64,000 nucleotides of DNA, taken from positions 62,001 through 126,000 of the forward strand of contig JAFVIB010000004.1 in NCBI GenBank assembly GCA_017474235.1, written 5' to 3'. Within the stretch, counting starts at the first letter, position 1; each line of letters opens with the position of its first letter. The notes under the pieces were generated by a model. The model was not told where the DNA came from and did not search any database. It saw only the letters and a list, made by a program, of their open reading frames with translations. Of the stretch, positions 41,826 through 51,158 are shown one piece after another. The translations under genes and the position numbers were made by a program. The stretch is from Alistipes sp. GTDB lineage: Bacteria > Bacteroidota > Bacteroidia > Bacteroidales > Rikenellaceae.

Positions 41826-43595
41826 TTACTTATTCATATTGCGCTTGATATCCTTTACTCGCAACTGTGTAGTTACTGAGCCGCGATAGTGGTTCTCGAC
41901 TATCTGATAGCAGACATCTATCGGACGACCCGAGCGAATCCACTCATAGTGTGTAGGCTGAGAGAAGGCAATAGACTGAATTGTCGTATTTGGCTTCTGT
42001 GTCTGTGTAAGGTCCATACGCAGATGTTCTGCCTCGGCACCAACGAGTTTGGCATCACCCTTTTCGTTAATTACACACTGTGTCGCAAATACAGGAGCAT
42101 TGTTTCCCGGACCAAATGGTTGGAAACGGTTCAGCTCGCTGTGGAATGTCGGCGTAATATCCGAGAAGAGCAACATCGAGTCAATCTCTACTTGTGGTAC
42201 AAGAATCTTAGGGTCGATATTTGCCTCCACATAGTCGTTAAATCGACGAGCAAACTCCTCAACATTCTCCGGACGCATCGTAAGACCGGCAGCGTACATA
42301 TGTCCACCGAAGTTCTCAAGCAGATCCGAGCAAGACTCCACAGCCTGATAGAGGTCAAAGCCCGGAATAGAGCGCGCTGAGCCTGTTACAAAGCCGTTGC
42401 TCTGTGTCAGAACGACTGTCGGACGGTAGTATGTCTCAATCAGGCGAGAGGCTACAATACCTACAATGCCCTTCATCCACTTCGGATTGTATATCACCGT
42501 ACTTTTACGGCTCTTCAGCTCAGGGTGAGACTCGATATAGTCGTGTGCCTCTTGAGTTACCGAGCGGTCGATACTCTTTCGGTCTTGGTTGAAGCCGTCA
42601 ATCACACCGCCAAACTTGGTCGCAGCAGCCTCATCACCCTCGACAAGTAGCTTTACGGCTGCATATCCGCCTGAAGGTGTGTCATTCTCGTCGTACTCAT
42701 CCATTCTCATACGACCTGCAGCGTTAATTCTCGGACCAATCTTAAAGACGATGTCGTCGATAGTGATGTTCGAGCGGTCGAGCTTGCAGATGTTGATAAT
42801 TGAGAGCAGACCCTCACTTGGATATGAGTTCAAACAGCGCAGACCGTAGTGTGCAAGTATTCGGTTTTCGTCCACCAGCGGAACAATATCCGAGGCGATA
42901 CTTACCACAAGAAGGTCTAGCAGCCATACAATCTTCTCAAACGGAATGTTGTGTGTCTGTGCATAGGCTTGAACCAGCTTAAAGCCTACACCGCAACCGG
43001 AGAGTTCATCAAACGGATAGGTGCAGTCTGTACGCTTCGGGTCGAGAACAGCTACGGCAGCCGGAATTTGCTCTGCCGGAAGATGGTGGTCGCAGATAAT
43101 AAAATCTACCCCTTTCTGCTTTGCATAGTCCACTTTTTCGACAGCCTTTATTCCGCAATCAAGCGCAATAACGAGCTTTACGCCCTTCTTGGCTGCAATG
43201 TCGATACCCTTACGCGAGATACCGTAACCTTCGGTATAGCGGTCCGGGATGTAGAACATCAGGTTTGTATGCCCGATTTGGCGCAGGAATTTATAGACTA
43301 AAGCCACTGCTGTTGTTCCGTCCACATCATAGTCTCCATAGACCATAATGCGCTCGTTACGCTCGACAGCCTGCTCTACGCGCTTTACCGCTCTCTCCAT
43401 ATCCTTCATCAGGAATGGGTCGTGAAGGTCGGCAAGTTGCGGGTCAAAAAACTTCTTTGCCTTTTCTACTGTGTCTATGCCTCGTTGTACTAATAGGTTG
43501 GCAAGTACAGGTGAGATGTTGGTGCTTGCTGCAATTTGTGCAACCGCTGCCGGATCACCCTGTGCCTTGACCTCCCAACGCTTGTCTATAGGCAT
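41826..43595 (-). CDS. recJ: Single-stranded-DNA-specific exonuclease RecJ
   Basis: A 5'-3' ssDNA exonuclease for recombination and mismatch/base-excision repair. The 589 residues show the DHH-family motifs in order: VYGDYDVDGTTAVAL, IALDCGIKAVE, FIICDHHLP and LDPKRTDCTYPFDELSGCGVGFKL in pieces. Then come INAAGRMRM and the DHHA1-like GIVGIVASRLIETYYRPTVV and GGHMYAAGLTM. An OB-like C-terminal domain follows. The length is normal. It begins 29 nt after lipB, so lipA-lipB-recJ may be one transcript. Confidence 0.94.
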   Translation of the reverse strand: MPIDKRWEVKAQGDPAAVAQIAASTNISPVLANLLVQRGIDTVEKAKKFFDPQLADLHDPFLMKDMERAVKRVEQAVERNERIMVYGDYDVDGTTAVALVYKFLRQIGHTNLMFYIPDRYTEGYGISRKGIDIAAKKGVKLVIALDCGIKAVEKVDYAKQKGVDFIICDHHLPAEQIPAAVAVLDPKRTDCTYPFDELSGCGVGFKLVQAYAQTHNIPFEKIVWLLDLLVVSIASDIVPLVDENRILAHYGLRCLNSYPSEGLLSIINICKLDRSNITIDDIVFKIGPRINAAGRMRMDEYDENDTPSGGYAAVKLLVEGDEAAATKFGGVIDGFNQDRKSIDRSVTQEAHDYIESHPELKSRKSTVIYNPKWMKGIVGIVASRLIETYYRPTVVLTQSNGFVTGSARSIPGFDLYQAVESCSDLLENFGGHMYAAGLTMRPENVEEFARRFNDYVEANIDPKILVPQVEIDSMLLFSDITPTFHSELNRFQPFGPGNNAPVFATQCVINEKGDAKLVGAEAEHLRMDLTQTQKPNTTIQSIAFSQPTHYEWIRSGRPIDVCYQIVENHYRGSVTTQLRVKDIKRNMNK

Positions 43596-43624
43596 AATTG
43601 TTCTGTTTTATATATTTTTTTGTA

Positions 43625-44320
43625 TTATTCATTTGTTAAAAGTTTTGTGAGGGTTTGAACAAGTAGTCGCTTAACCTCCTCAAAATCAACATCTTTTCCA
43701 ATCTCTTTTGAGATTGAAGTGACACCTTTGTCTGTAAAACCGCAAGGGTTTATCATTGTAAACCACTTTAGGTCTGTCGAGACATTGAGAGCCAAACCGT
43801 GCATTGTCACAAAGTGAGATGCTCTGACGCCTATGGCGCAAATCTTTCGCCAATTTTGTGGTGTGCCATCCGCACCTCTGTCACAAATCCAAACTCCTGT
43901 AGCACCCTCAAGACGCTCTGCCTTGATGTCGTAGTGTGCCACAGTCTCTATTACAGCCTGCTCGAGAATCTCTATATAGCGGCGCAGACCGATGCCTAAC
44001 TTCTCAATATCCAAAATAGGATAGCAAACAATCTGCCCCGGACCGTGGAAGGTAATATCTCCCCCTCGGTCGATGTGGAAAAATTCCGCACCTAAACTCT
44101 CAAGATAGGCTTGCGAGATAAGCATATTGCTCTGCTTACCGCTCTTACCGAGTGTATAAACGGGTGTATGTTCGACAGTAAGAATTGTTCCGCAATCCTC
44201 CCCCTGCTCGCCACGCCTTCTCTGCTCGAGGCGGCTCTCAAAGAGGGATTGTTGCAGCTGCCAACAATCTTTGTAGGGCATTGTGCCCAAATCCTTGTAC
44301 CCGACTTTCATATATCTCAA
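43625..44320 (-). CDS. lipB: Octanoyltransferase LipB
   Basis: Moves octanoyl groups from acyl carrier protein to lipoyl domains, the first step of lipoate synthesis. The 231 residues contain LTVEHTPVYTLGKSG, the signature RGGDITFHGPGQIVCYPI with the conserved His, GATGVWI, KICAIGVRASHFVTMHGLALNV with the catalytic lysine and no Cys at the usual site but with INPCGF, where the conserved catalytic Cys lies. ATG 44320 is used; ATG 44311 three codons later is equally possible. It lies 75 nt downstream of lipA. Confidence 0.93.
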   Translation of the reverse strand: MRYMKVGYKDLGTMPYKDCWQLQQSLFESRLEQRRRGEQGEDCGTILTVEHTPVYTLGKSGKQSNMLISQAYLESLGAEFFHIDRGGDITFHGPGQIVCYPILDIEKLGIGLRRYIEILEQAVIETVAHYDIKAERLEGATGVWICDRGADGTPQNWRKICAIGVRASHFVTMHGLALNVSTDLKWFTMINPCGFTDKGVTSISKEIGKDVDFEEVKRLLVQTLTKLLTNE

Positions 44321-44395
44321 TAAGGTCTCAGCCTATCAATACACACATAGACGACACTTGTTTTAAGTGCGTCACAACATCGAGTTTTGTGGACT

Positions 44396-45277
44396 TTAGC
44401 GGTTGATTGTTGCTTTCGCAGCCTCGTCAGCGAGGTAGGATGAGCGTACAAGCGGTGCGCTTGCACAGAAATCAAAGCCGATTTGTAGAGCTTTAGCCTT
44501 GTAATCCTCAAACATCTGCGGGGTGATGTACTCAGCAACGGGGTAGTGCTCCGCAGTTGGTTGAAGATACTGCCCGATTGTAAGGATTCTCACGCCTGCC
44601 TTGTGCAGGTCGTGCATAGTCTCTACAACCTCCTCTACAGTCTCTCCAAGTCCGACCATAAGACCGCTCTTAACCACAACACCCTTTGATGCCAAATAGC
44701 TCAAAGTTGCCAAAGACTTCTCATAAGTAGCCTTTGAGCGCAACGCCGGAGTAAGACGGCTGACGGTCTCGATGTTGTGCCCGATAATATCGGGCTTGGA
44801 GGCAATTACCGTATCGAGTCGAGACGGAACTGCGTCCAAATCGGAAATAAGGAGCTCAATTGTTGCTTGAGGACTACTCTGCCTGATAGCCTCCACAGTT
44901 GCTGCCCAATGGGCTGCTCCGTGGTCAGACAAATCGTCGCGTGTAACAGAAGTTACGACAACATGCCGAAGGTTCATAAGGGCTACGCTCTGTGCAACCT
45001 TCTCCGGTTCGTTACAATCCGGTGGTAACGGATGTCCTGTTTTGGTGGCGCAGAAACGACAATTACGGGTGCATATATCGCCCAAAATCATAAAAGTCGC
45101 AGTCCTTCTGCTCCAACACTCAGCTTTGTTCGGACATCGTCCGCTGCTACAAATTGTATGCAGACCGTGCTGTGCTACTATACGATCAACCTCCGCAAAA
45201 GCATCGCTCTTGTGGAGTCGTATCTTCAGCCAAGAGGGTTTACGCTCTGCGCAACCGCTGTCATACAACTTCGGCAT
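44396..45277 (-). CDS. lipA: Lipoyl synthase LipA
   Basis: A radical-SAM enzyme that inserts two sulfurs into octanoyl groups to make lipoate. The 293 residues carry both cluster motifs: the auxiliary cluster cysteines CSSGRCPNKAEC and the radical-SAM CTRNCRFC. The C-terminal VRSSYLADE supplies the serine that ligates the auxiliary cluster. Further family segments are HVVVTSVTRDDL, HNIETVSRLTP and GLMVGLGET. With lipB next to it, the cell makes its own lipoate. A promoter -7 element lies 30 nt upstream. Confidence 0.96.
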   Translation of the reverse strand: MPKLYDSGCAERKPSWLKIRLHKSDAFAEVDRIVAQHGLHTICSSGRCPNKAECWSRRTATFMILGDICTRNCRFCATKTGHPLPPDCNEPEKVAQSVALMNLRHVVVTSVTRDDLSDHGAAHWAATVEAIRQSSPQATIELLISDLDAVPSRLDTVIASKPDIIGHNIETVSRLTPALRSKATYEKSLATLSYLASKGVVVKSGLMVGLGETVEEVVETMHDLHKAGVRILTIGQYLQPTAEHYPVAEYITPQMFEDYKAKALQIGFDFCASAPLVRSSYLADEAAKATINR

Positions 45278-45307
45278 TTTTTAAGTTCATTATTTTCCCA
45301 ATTGGCA

Positions 45308-45315
45308 CAAAGATA
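45308..45315 (-). promoter_or_regulatory. -7 element of lipA
   Basis: TATCTTTG on the minus strand. A weak TTCG 19 nt upstream stands at the -33 place. Confidence 0.5.
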
Positions 45316-45484
45316 TGAAAAAAACCATAGAAAACGAAAAAAGTTGTAAGTTTTTTCGTAAAAGAGTATATATTTACCCAAATTGAACATTGTTGCGATA
45401 ACCATTTTAGCTATAAATAGGGCGTTTTTTAACATTTATTTGCGAAAAAATTGTGCAAAATGCGGAGTTTTAGAATATTTTTTC

Positions 45485-45492
45485 TACTTTTG
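45485..45492 (+). promoter_or_regulatory. -7 element of the acyltransferase gene
   Basis: TACTTTTG, 26 nt before ATG 45519. No clear -33 element. Confidence 0.45.
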
Positions 45493-45518
45493 AAAATTGA
45501 AACCTTAAATATTGTACT

Positions 45519-46880
45519 ATGGAAAAGAAAAGAACCCCGAGGGATCACTCCCTGTTTTTAAAGGCATTCAGAGCATATTTGCAGTATGTCAATTCGGGAC
45601 TCTATTTTCGCAAAGAGCATATTATTGGATTGGAAAATGTGCCGGCAGATGGTACTCCGGTGGTGGTTGTATCTAACCATCAGAACTGCCTGAACGACCC
45701 ATTGTGTGTTTGTTTGATGCTCACTGACAGACGAATGAATTTCTTAGCTCGTGCTAATGTTTTCAACAATCCGGTATTCAATAAAGCTCTTCGCGCTATG
45801 GGTCTGCTTCCGGCATACCGTATGAGCCACGAAGGCATTGCTGCTGTTGCGAAGAACAAAGTAACATTAGATGCAGCCGGCGAGGCACTTACAAATGGAG
45901 AGACTGTTATGCTCTATCCGGAAGCCGGTCATCAGGATAAGCGTTGGTTGGGTGTGTTCAAGGTGACATACCTCAAGATGGCTTTTGATGCAGCCTCGAA
46001 GATGAATTTTGAGAGGGATGTGATGATTCTGCCATCTTGTAACCACTACTCCAACTACTTCCACGCGCGAACAGATATGCTTATCAAGTTCGGCAAGCCT
46101 ATCTCACTCAAGCCGTACTATGAGCAGTATAAGGAGTCTCCTCGTGAGACTATGGTTAAGATTAACGAAATTGTCCGCTCGGTAATTCAGGAGATGATGC
46201 TCCATATTGACGATTTGGAGCACTACGAGCAGATTGACTACTTGCGCGACAACGGTTATGGTCGCAAGTACGCTATCGAGAATGGATTTAAGCCTCGTTA
46301 TCTCCCTTCTCGCCTGCTCTCTGATCAGAAGTTGGTGACAGCCCTCAGTGAGGCTACAGAGCGTGAGCCGGAGCAGATGGAGAAGATATATCAGGATACA
46401 GCCGAGCTGATTGCCGGAATGAAGGAGATTGGTATCCGCGATTGGCTCTTTATCCACAATCCGGGTATTGCAGCTCCAATGTTGAGAGGTTTGGGTCTGT
46501 TACTGCTCCTGCCACTCTTCTTGGTGTCGATTATTCCTACAGGACTGCTGTTTATCATCCCTAAGATTTTCCTCAAGAAACTCATTAAGGACGAAATGTT
46601 CATCAGCTCATTCAATATCGGCGTAAGTGTCTTTATCTCAGTGCCTATATGCCTTGTTATTCCGGTTGTTCTGTTGTGGATTTTTGCCGGTTTCTGGTGG
46701 GCTTTTGGTTACTTTGTGGCATTCCCTGTAATGTTTGTCCTCTGTTGGAACTATATGCGTATGTTTATGAAGTTTGTCGGCTCGTGCAGATTTGTTAAGC
46801 GCAAGAATCGCGAGAAGGTCTCAAAGCTGCGTGAACTTCGTGAGAGCATATTTAACAGACTTGATAAACTACTTTTGTAA
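45519..46880 (+). CDS. PlsC-like lysophospholipid/glycerophosphate acyltransferase
   Basis: Probably acylates glycerol-3-phosphate, lysophosphatidate or an amino-lipid at the inner membrane. The 453 residues contain the acyltransferase motif 1 SNHQNCLNDPL (His and Asp five residues apart, the variant seen in Bacteroidota), NFLARANVF and the glycerophosphate-binding LYPEAGHQDKRWLG. The C-terminal 170 residues hold about four hydrophobic helices (LGLLLLLPLFLVSII, GVSVFISVPICLVIPVVLLW in pieces), more than a plain PlsC has. A terminator follows. The exact acceptor is unknown. Confidence 0.85.
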   Translation: MEKKRTPRDHSLFLKAFRAYLQYVNSGLYFRKEHIIGLENVPADGTPVVVVSNHQNCLNDPLCVCLMLTDRRMNFLARANVFNNPVFNKALRAMGLLPAYRMSHEGIAAVAKNKVTLDAAGEALTNGETVMLYPEAGHQDKRWLGVFKVTYLKMAFDAASKMNFERDVMILPSCNHYSNYFHARTDMLIKFGKPISLKPYYEQYKESPRETMVKINEIVRSVIQEMMLHIDDLEHYEQIDYLRDNGYGRKYAIENGFKPRYLPSRLLSDQKLVTALSEATEREPEQMEKIYQDTAELIAGMKEIGIRDWLFIHNPGIAAPMLRGLGLLLLLPLFLVSIIPTGLLFIIPKIFLKKLIKDEMFISSFNIGVSVFISVPICLVIPVVLLWIFAGFWWAFGYFVAFPVMFVLCWNYMRMFMKFVGSCRFVKRKNREKVSKLRELRESIFNRLDKLLL

Positions 46881-46899
46881 TTTTATAGGCTATTAGCAC

Positions 46900-46939
46900 A
46901 CTGTCAGCTGAAGGTTATCCGTCAGCCGACAGTTTTTTT
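46900..46939 (+). terminator. Terminator of the acyltransferase gene
   Basis: ACTGTC-AGCTGA (46900-46911) pairs with TCAGCC-GACAGT (46922-46933), followed by seven T. It ends only 8 nt before the next start codon. Confidence 0.85.
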
Positions 46940-46946
46940 GTAGATT

Positions 46947-47699
46947 ATGAAAAGAGCAATCATTATCGGAGCCTCGTCGGGTCTTGGTCGAGGTGTTGCG
47001 GAGGCTCTGTTAGAGCAGGGCTGGCAGGTTGGTGTTGCAGCCCGTCGTCTTGAGCAGTTGGAGAGTTTGAGGGCGCATTATGGTACGGAGAGAGTGGCGG
47101 TAGCACAGGTTGATGTCACTAATCCATTGGCTGTGAATGCTTTAGACTCTCTGTTAGCAGAGGTAAGCGCGCCCGACCTATTTTTGTATGTGTCAGGCAA
47201 GGGTGGTCAAAATCCGATGTTAGACGAGAAGTTGGAGTTGGATATTGTCAAGACCAACTGCGAGGGTATGGTGCGCATTGTCGATCACTTTGTGAACTAT
47301 ATCAAGCAGACCCCATACTATACCCCTCAAAACCGAGCGCATATAGCCGTTGTAACCTCTGTTGCCGGCACTGCGGGCATCGGTTCGGCTCCGGCATATT
47401 CTGCATCAAAGAGTATGCAGAGTACATATATCACAGCACTTGTGCAGTACTGCCGAATGAAGAGTGTTCCGGTAGATTTTACAGATATACGCCCCGGGTT
47501 TGTGCAGACAGCAATCCTTAATCCCAACAAACACTATCCGATGCTGATGAGTGTTGATGAGGCTACGCGCCACATCCTCAGAGGGTTAAGACGCCGCCGC
47601 CGTATAGTAATCTTTGATTGGCGTTTCCGCCTGTTGGTTGTCGTATGGCGACTCATCCCACGCTGGTTGTGGGAGAGGCTGACCATAGTTCGCAATTAA
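46947..47699 (+). CDS. SDR-family NAD(P)-dependent oxidoreductase
   Basis: A 250-residue short-chain dehydrogenase. It has GASSGLGRGVAEALL, the RR pair typical of NADP preference (AARRLEQLES), LYVSGKGGQNP in place of the usual NNAG segment, the catalytic VVTSVAGTAG serine region, YSASKSMQSTY with Tyr and Lys, and DIRPGFVQTAI. The C-terminus is unusual: a very basic LRRRRRIVIFDWRFRLLVVVWRLIPRW stretch (in pieces) that may sit on the membrane. The start codon lies directly behind the upstream terminator, so it may depend on read-through or an unseen promoter. The substrate is unknown. Confidence 0.87.
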   Translation: MKRAIIIGASSGLGRGVAEALLEQGWQVGVAARRLEQLESLRAHYGTERVAVAQVDVTNPLAVNALDSLLAEVSAPDLFLYVSGKGGQNPMLDEKLELDIVKTNCEGMVRIVDHFVNYIKQTPYYTPQNRAHIAVVTSVAGTAGIGSAPAYSASKSMQSTYITALVQYCRMKSVPVDFTDIRPGFVQTAILNPNKHYPMLMSVDEATRHILRGLRRRRRIVIFDWRFRLLVVVWRLIPRWLWERLTIVRN

Positions 47700-47700
47700 T

Positions 47701-49680
47701 CTACTTGCGGCGCAAGAAGTTTCCTATTGTAAGCGTTGTAGAGTCGCGCAACTGTGGGGTTGTGGCGATAATGGTGTTGTGACCGCTCAACATCAGGGAG
47801 TCGGTTACAAAAATGCCCTGTCCGCGATTGTGCATAGCTACGCTGTCGCCATTGATAGTAAGCTCGGGTATGCCGTGTGAGCAATATACCTTTACAGCCT
47901 GTCTGTTTTGCGCCTTTATCTCACGATTTTTACCTACAATGTGGAGTGTAGGGTCGTATTTATTCCATAGAGTCTTGTAGAGATAGAAGGCATCCTTGCG
48001 CTGATTGTGGTCAAATGAGATAAGACCCGATCTGCGCACTCCGCCACCGTGGCGCACTGCACCAAAGTCGAACATATTGTTGAGCCATACACCCCAGAAG
48101 AGTGTATTGTCAAGTAGCGAAACATAACCCTCGTGGAAGCGTGTCTGCCAACTCTCCGGTATGCGATGCTGGCTGGTTGTGCGGCTGATAAGATTCTCGT
48201 CAAAGTGACCCTTTGTACCAGCCTCGCCGTAGCAGACAGCCTGACGGAGATGTCCCCAGCTACTGCGCAAAGCACTCTGCCACAGCTCTATATCTTCAAT
48301 AGCACCCTTGTCCCAACCTACAGACTGCTGCCAAACAATAAGGTCTGTGATAAAGTTTATATCGCCATCCTGATTACTGCATGCAACGGTTGGTCGTGAC
48401 GGGTCGGTACTCTTTGCCAAGTTATTAAGCTCCTTGACATAACCCATCAAATCCGATGAACGACCACGCAGCAGTGAGAATATACCCCACATAGCCACAG
48501 ATGGGTGGTGAATATTCTGAAGGATAATCTCCTTGAGCTGCTCTCGACCATTCTGCTCAAAACCGTTTGAGGAGTAGTAGGCAATATCGCTCAAGAACGG
48601 AGATTGACAGAGCGGAGAGTCTATCCACACCAAAACACCCTCTCTGTCACACTTGTCATAGAGGTACTGAGAGTGCGGACCCTCAACAGAGCGAATCGCA
48701 TTTGCACCCAACTCAACAATGCGCTCAAAGTCGGCATCGTAATCACTCTCTGTTAGTGCATTTCCTGTGCGGATGTTATCGTGACATAGGTTTACACCCC
48801 TTACAGGCACATGCTTACCATTTACAGTGAGCAGACGCTCCGGAGTAATCTCTATATCTCTAAAGCCGGTATTTACAGAGACTGTATCGCCTCCGACAAC
48901 AACATCTACACGATACATTGACGGTCTTTGTGTGGACCACAACTCGGGATTATCGACAATAAACGGAATGTTGAGCAACTTGCCGTCTATCTTTGCCTTG
49001 ACACTCTTTGTAACTGCCACATATCCATCCGGAGAGACAACATCAAGAGTAACATTGCACACAGCATCTCTCTTGCCGAGCAACGACACTGCTACGCTGC
49101 CCTCGACACTCTCTGTCGAGACCTTTGCGGGATGTACTATGATACCCTCGGTGCCGTAGTAGAGCGGAGAAACGGTTGTCTTTTCGGTGACAATCAACTC
49201 CACATCTCTGTATATTCCACCATAGAGGTTCTGCTCTGTGGATGTAGGAAGAATATCGCTGCGGAAACCGTTGCTTACCTCGACAAGCAGGTTGTTTTCA
49301 GTTCCGAAAGAGACCTTGTTGGTAATCTCGACGGTAAAGGCGGTGCGACCTCCGCGATGCTCGCCTACATGGCTGCCATTTACAAATACATCGGCAACGC
49401 TCATAACCCCACCAAAGCGCAAAAAGAGACGCTTGTTCTGCCACTGTGCCGGCACAAATAGGCTGCGGCGATAGTTTGCAGTGGTCTGATGCAGATCACC
49501 ACCCTCGGTCAGCGCATCGGTATTCCAAGTGTGAGGGATAGTGACAAAGCGGGCGTTATCGCTCGAATTTTCATCCTTAAAGAAGAATCTCCAAGAGTTG
49601 TTCAATATATAAACCTCTCGTGCAGAGAGGGTTGAAATCATAACCAATGATGCCAATATGGCAGTGATAAATCTCTTCAT
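47701..49680 (-). CDS. GH2-family protein, probably catalytically dead
   Basis: A 659-residue exported protein (signal peptide 1-20) with the full GH2 layout: sugar-binding jelly roll (TIPHTWNTD, VFVNGSHVGEHRGG), immunoglobulin-like domain and TIM barrel (VRGVNLCHDN, IVELGANAIRSVEGPHS). At the acid/base site, where active enzymes read Asn-Glu after HPSVAMWGIF, this protein has Ser402-Leu403. At the nucleophile site, where Ser-Glu-Tyr-Gly is normal, it has Val-Cys483-Tyr-Gly. The frame is intact, so these are substitutions rather than sequencing shifts. It may be a carbohydrate-binding or structural relative. It ends 1 nt from the convergent SDR stop codon. Confidence 0.85.
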   Translation of the reverse strand: MKRFITAILASLVMISTLSAREVYILNNSWRFFFKDENSSDNARFVTIPHTWNTDALTEGGDLHQTTANYRRSLFVPAQWQNKRLFLRFGGVMSVADVFVNGSHVGEHRGGRTAFTVEITNKVSFGTENNLLVEVSNGFRSDILPTSTEQNLYGGIYRDVELIVTEKTTVSPLYYGTEGIIVHPAKVSTESVEGSVAVSLLGKRDAVCNVTLDVVSPDGYVAVTKSVKAKIDGKLLNIPFIVDNPELWSTQRPSMYRVDVVVGGDTVSVNTGFRDIEITPERLLTVNGKHVPVRGVNLCHDNIRTGNALTESDYDADFERIVELGANAIRSVEGPHSQYLYDKCDREGVLVWIDSPLCQSPFLSDIAYYSSNGFEQNGREQLKEIILQNIHHPSVAMWGIFSLLRGRSSDLMGYVKELNNLAKSTDPSRPTVACSNQDGDINFITDLIVWQQSVGWDKGAIEDIELWQSALRSSWGHLRQAVCYGEAGTKGHFDENLISRTTSQHRIPESWQTRFHEGYVSLLDNTLFWGVWLNNMFDFGAVRHGGGVRRSGLISFDHNQRKDAFYLYKTLWNKYDPTLHIVGKNREIKAQNRQAVKVYCSHGIPELTINGDSVAMHNRGQGIFVTDSLMLSGHNTIIATTPQLRDSTTLTIGNFLRRK

Positions 49681-49697
49681 AATGTGTTAATTTGCTA

Positions 49698-49705
49698 CAA
49701 AGGTA
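49698..49705 (-). promoter_or_regulatory. -7 element of the GH2-like gene
   Basis: TACCTTTG on the minus strand, 17 nt before the start codon. No clear -33 element. Confidence 0.45.
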
Positions 49706-49755
49706 GGAATTTGTCGAAAAAAATACTAACTTCGTGCTGTTAAATCGCAATTATT

Positions 49756-50241
49756 ATGAACATTTTCGACATTATTACCATCATAATTCTGCTCTTTGCA
49801 ATCTTTAACGGATGGCGCAAAGGTTTTATTTCACAACTATTCTCGTTAGCGGGTATTGTTGGCGGTATCGTCTTGGCTATCGCCTTTGGCGAGGAGGTTG
49901 GTGCGCTGTTTAAGATAGATCCGGCATACTCCAAGATTGTCGGCTTTATCATCACCTTCTTTGCAGCAGCTGTGGTGGCGACTATTTTGGCAAAGCTCCT
50001 TACAAAGATATTCTCTGCACTCGGATTAGGAGGTGTGGATACTCTGTTGGGTATTCTGCTTGCTGCAGTTAAATATCTGCTGATACTCAGCGTGCTATTC
50101 GTTGCAGTTAGCCACTTGAACGATGCTGTAGGGTGGGTTGATAAGCACCACTTTGAGCAGTCAAAGTGCTTTAAACCCGTATCGGCAATATCGAGCACGG
50201 TTTTGGATTGGTTTGACACATTTACAAGCGAGGAGCAATGA
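49756..50241 (+). CDS. CvpA-family membrane protein
   Basis: A 161-residue inner-membrane protein of the colicin V production family. Four hydrophobic helices (about 3-20, 30-46, 63-85 and 97-117) and the opening FDIITIIILLFAIFNGWRKGF (in pieces), followed by GLGGVDTLLGILLAAVKY, match CvpA. The family supports envelope homeostasis and colicin V export in Enterobacteria; its precise role here is unknown. It overlaps rsgA by four bases (ATGA). Confidence 0.9.
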   Translation: MNIFDIITIIILLFAIFNGWRKGFISQLFSLAGIVGGIVLAIAFGEEVGALFKIDPAYSKIVGFIITFFAAAVVATILAKLLTKIFSALGLGGVDTLLGILLAAVKYLLILSVLFVAVSHLNDAVGWVDKHHFEQSKCFKPVSAISSTVLDWFDTFTSEEQ

Positions 50242-51158
50242 CAATAGAGGGTCTGGTTATACAAGCAACAGGTAGTTGGTACGAGGTACTCAATGGTGCC
50301 GAGCGTATAAAGTGCCGTATTCGTGGAAAGTTGCGATTGAAGGGTGTTCGCTCGACCAACCCCGTTGTTGTGGGCGATATTGTGCGCTGCGAGTGTGACC
50401 AAAATGGCGAGTGGGTTATCTATGATATTGTTCCTCGCCGTAACTATATTATCCGCCGAGCATCAAACCTCTCCAAAGAGTCGCATATTATAGCCGCCAA
50501 TATTGATAGGGCGATGATTGTTGTGACGCTCGTTGAGCCTGTTACTGCCCTTGAGTTTGTCGATAGATTTTTGGTCACTTGCGAGGCTTATAAAGTTCCT
50601 GCGACCATTCTGTTGGCAAAAATTGACCTCCTTGAGGGTGCAGAGGAGGCAGTGGCAGAGTTCCACCAGACATATCAGAGTGCCGGCTATGAGGTTATAG
50701 ATATATCTGCAACCGAGGGTATCGGCATTGATAGGGTAAAGGCAATGTTGGACGGAAAGGTTACCCTTGTGTCGGGAAATTCGGGTGTTGGCAAATCGAC
50801 CCTTATCGGCAAGATAGACCCTACGCTCGATATTCGTACGGGCGAGATTTCGGAGAGTTTTCATAAGGGCAAACACACAACCACCTTCTCGACCATGTAT
50901 CCGATAGGTAATGGTGGCTATATAATTGATACTCCGGGCATTAAGGGCTTTGGTTTGATAGAGATAGACGACAAGGAGTTGTGGCACTACTTCCCCGAGA
51001 TGATTGCAACAGCAGGCGAGTGCCGTTTCTATAACTGCACCCACACCCACGAGCCGGGTTGTGCTGTGGTTGAGGCGGTTAAGGATGGCGTTATCTCCTA
51101 TTCGCGCTATGAGAGTTATTTGAAAATACTTGATGATGATGACAAATACAGAAAATAG
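50238..51158 (+). CDS. rsgA: Small ribosomal subunit biogenesis GTPase RsgA
   Basis: A circularly permuted GTPase that checks late 30S subunit assembly. The 306 residues have an N-terminal OB fold (VVVGDIVRCE), then the permuted G motifs AKIDLLE (G4), GNSGVGKSTLIGKI (G1) and DTPGIKGFG (G3), and a C-terminal zinc domain with C-x6-C-x4-H-x6-C-like ligands in ECRFYNCTHTHEPGC. It is coupled to cvpA upstream and overlaps the methyltransferase gene downstream by up to 29 bases, fitting a ribosome/tRNA maturation operon. Confidence 0.95.
   Translation: MTIEGLVIQATGSWYEVLNGAERIKCRIRGKLRLKGVRSTNPVVVGDIVRCECDQNGEWVIYDIVPRRNYIIRRASNLSKESHIIAANIDRAMIVVTLVEPVTALEFVDRFLVTCEAYKVPATILLAKIDLLEGAEEAVAEFHQTYQSAGYEVIDISATEGIGIDRVKAMLDGKVTLVSGNSGVGKSTLIGKIDPTLDIRTGEISESFHKGKHTTTFSTMYPIGNGGYIIDTPGIKGFGLIEIDDKELWHYFPEMIATAGECRFYNCTHTHEPGCAVVEAVKDGVISYSRYESYLKILDDDDKYRK

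Noticed and set aside
47701..49680. GH2 gene as a frameshifted pseudogene
   Set aside because: The frame is continuous over 659 codons and motifs on both sides of the altered sites are in register, so substitution rather than frameshift explains the missing glutamates.
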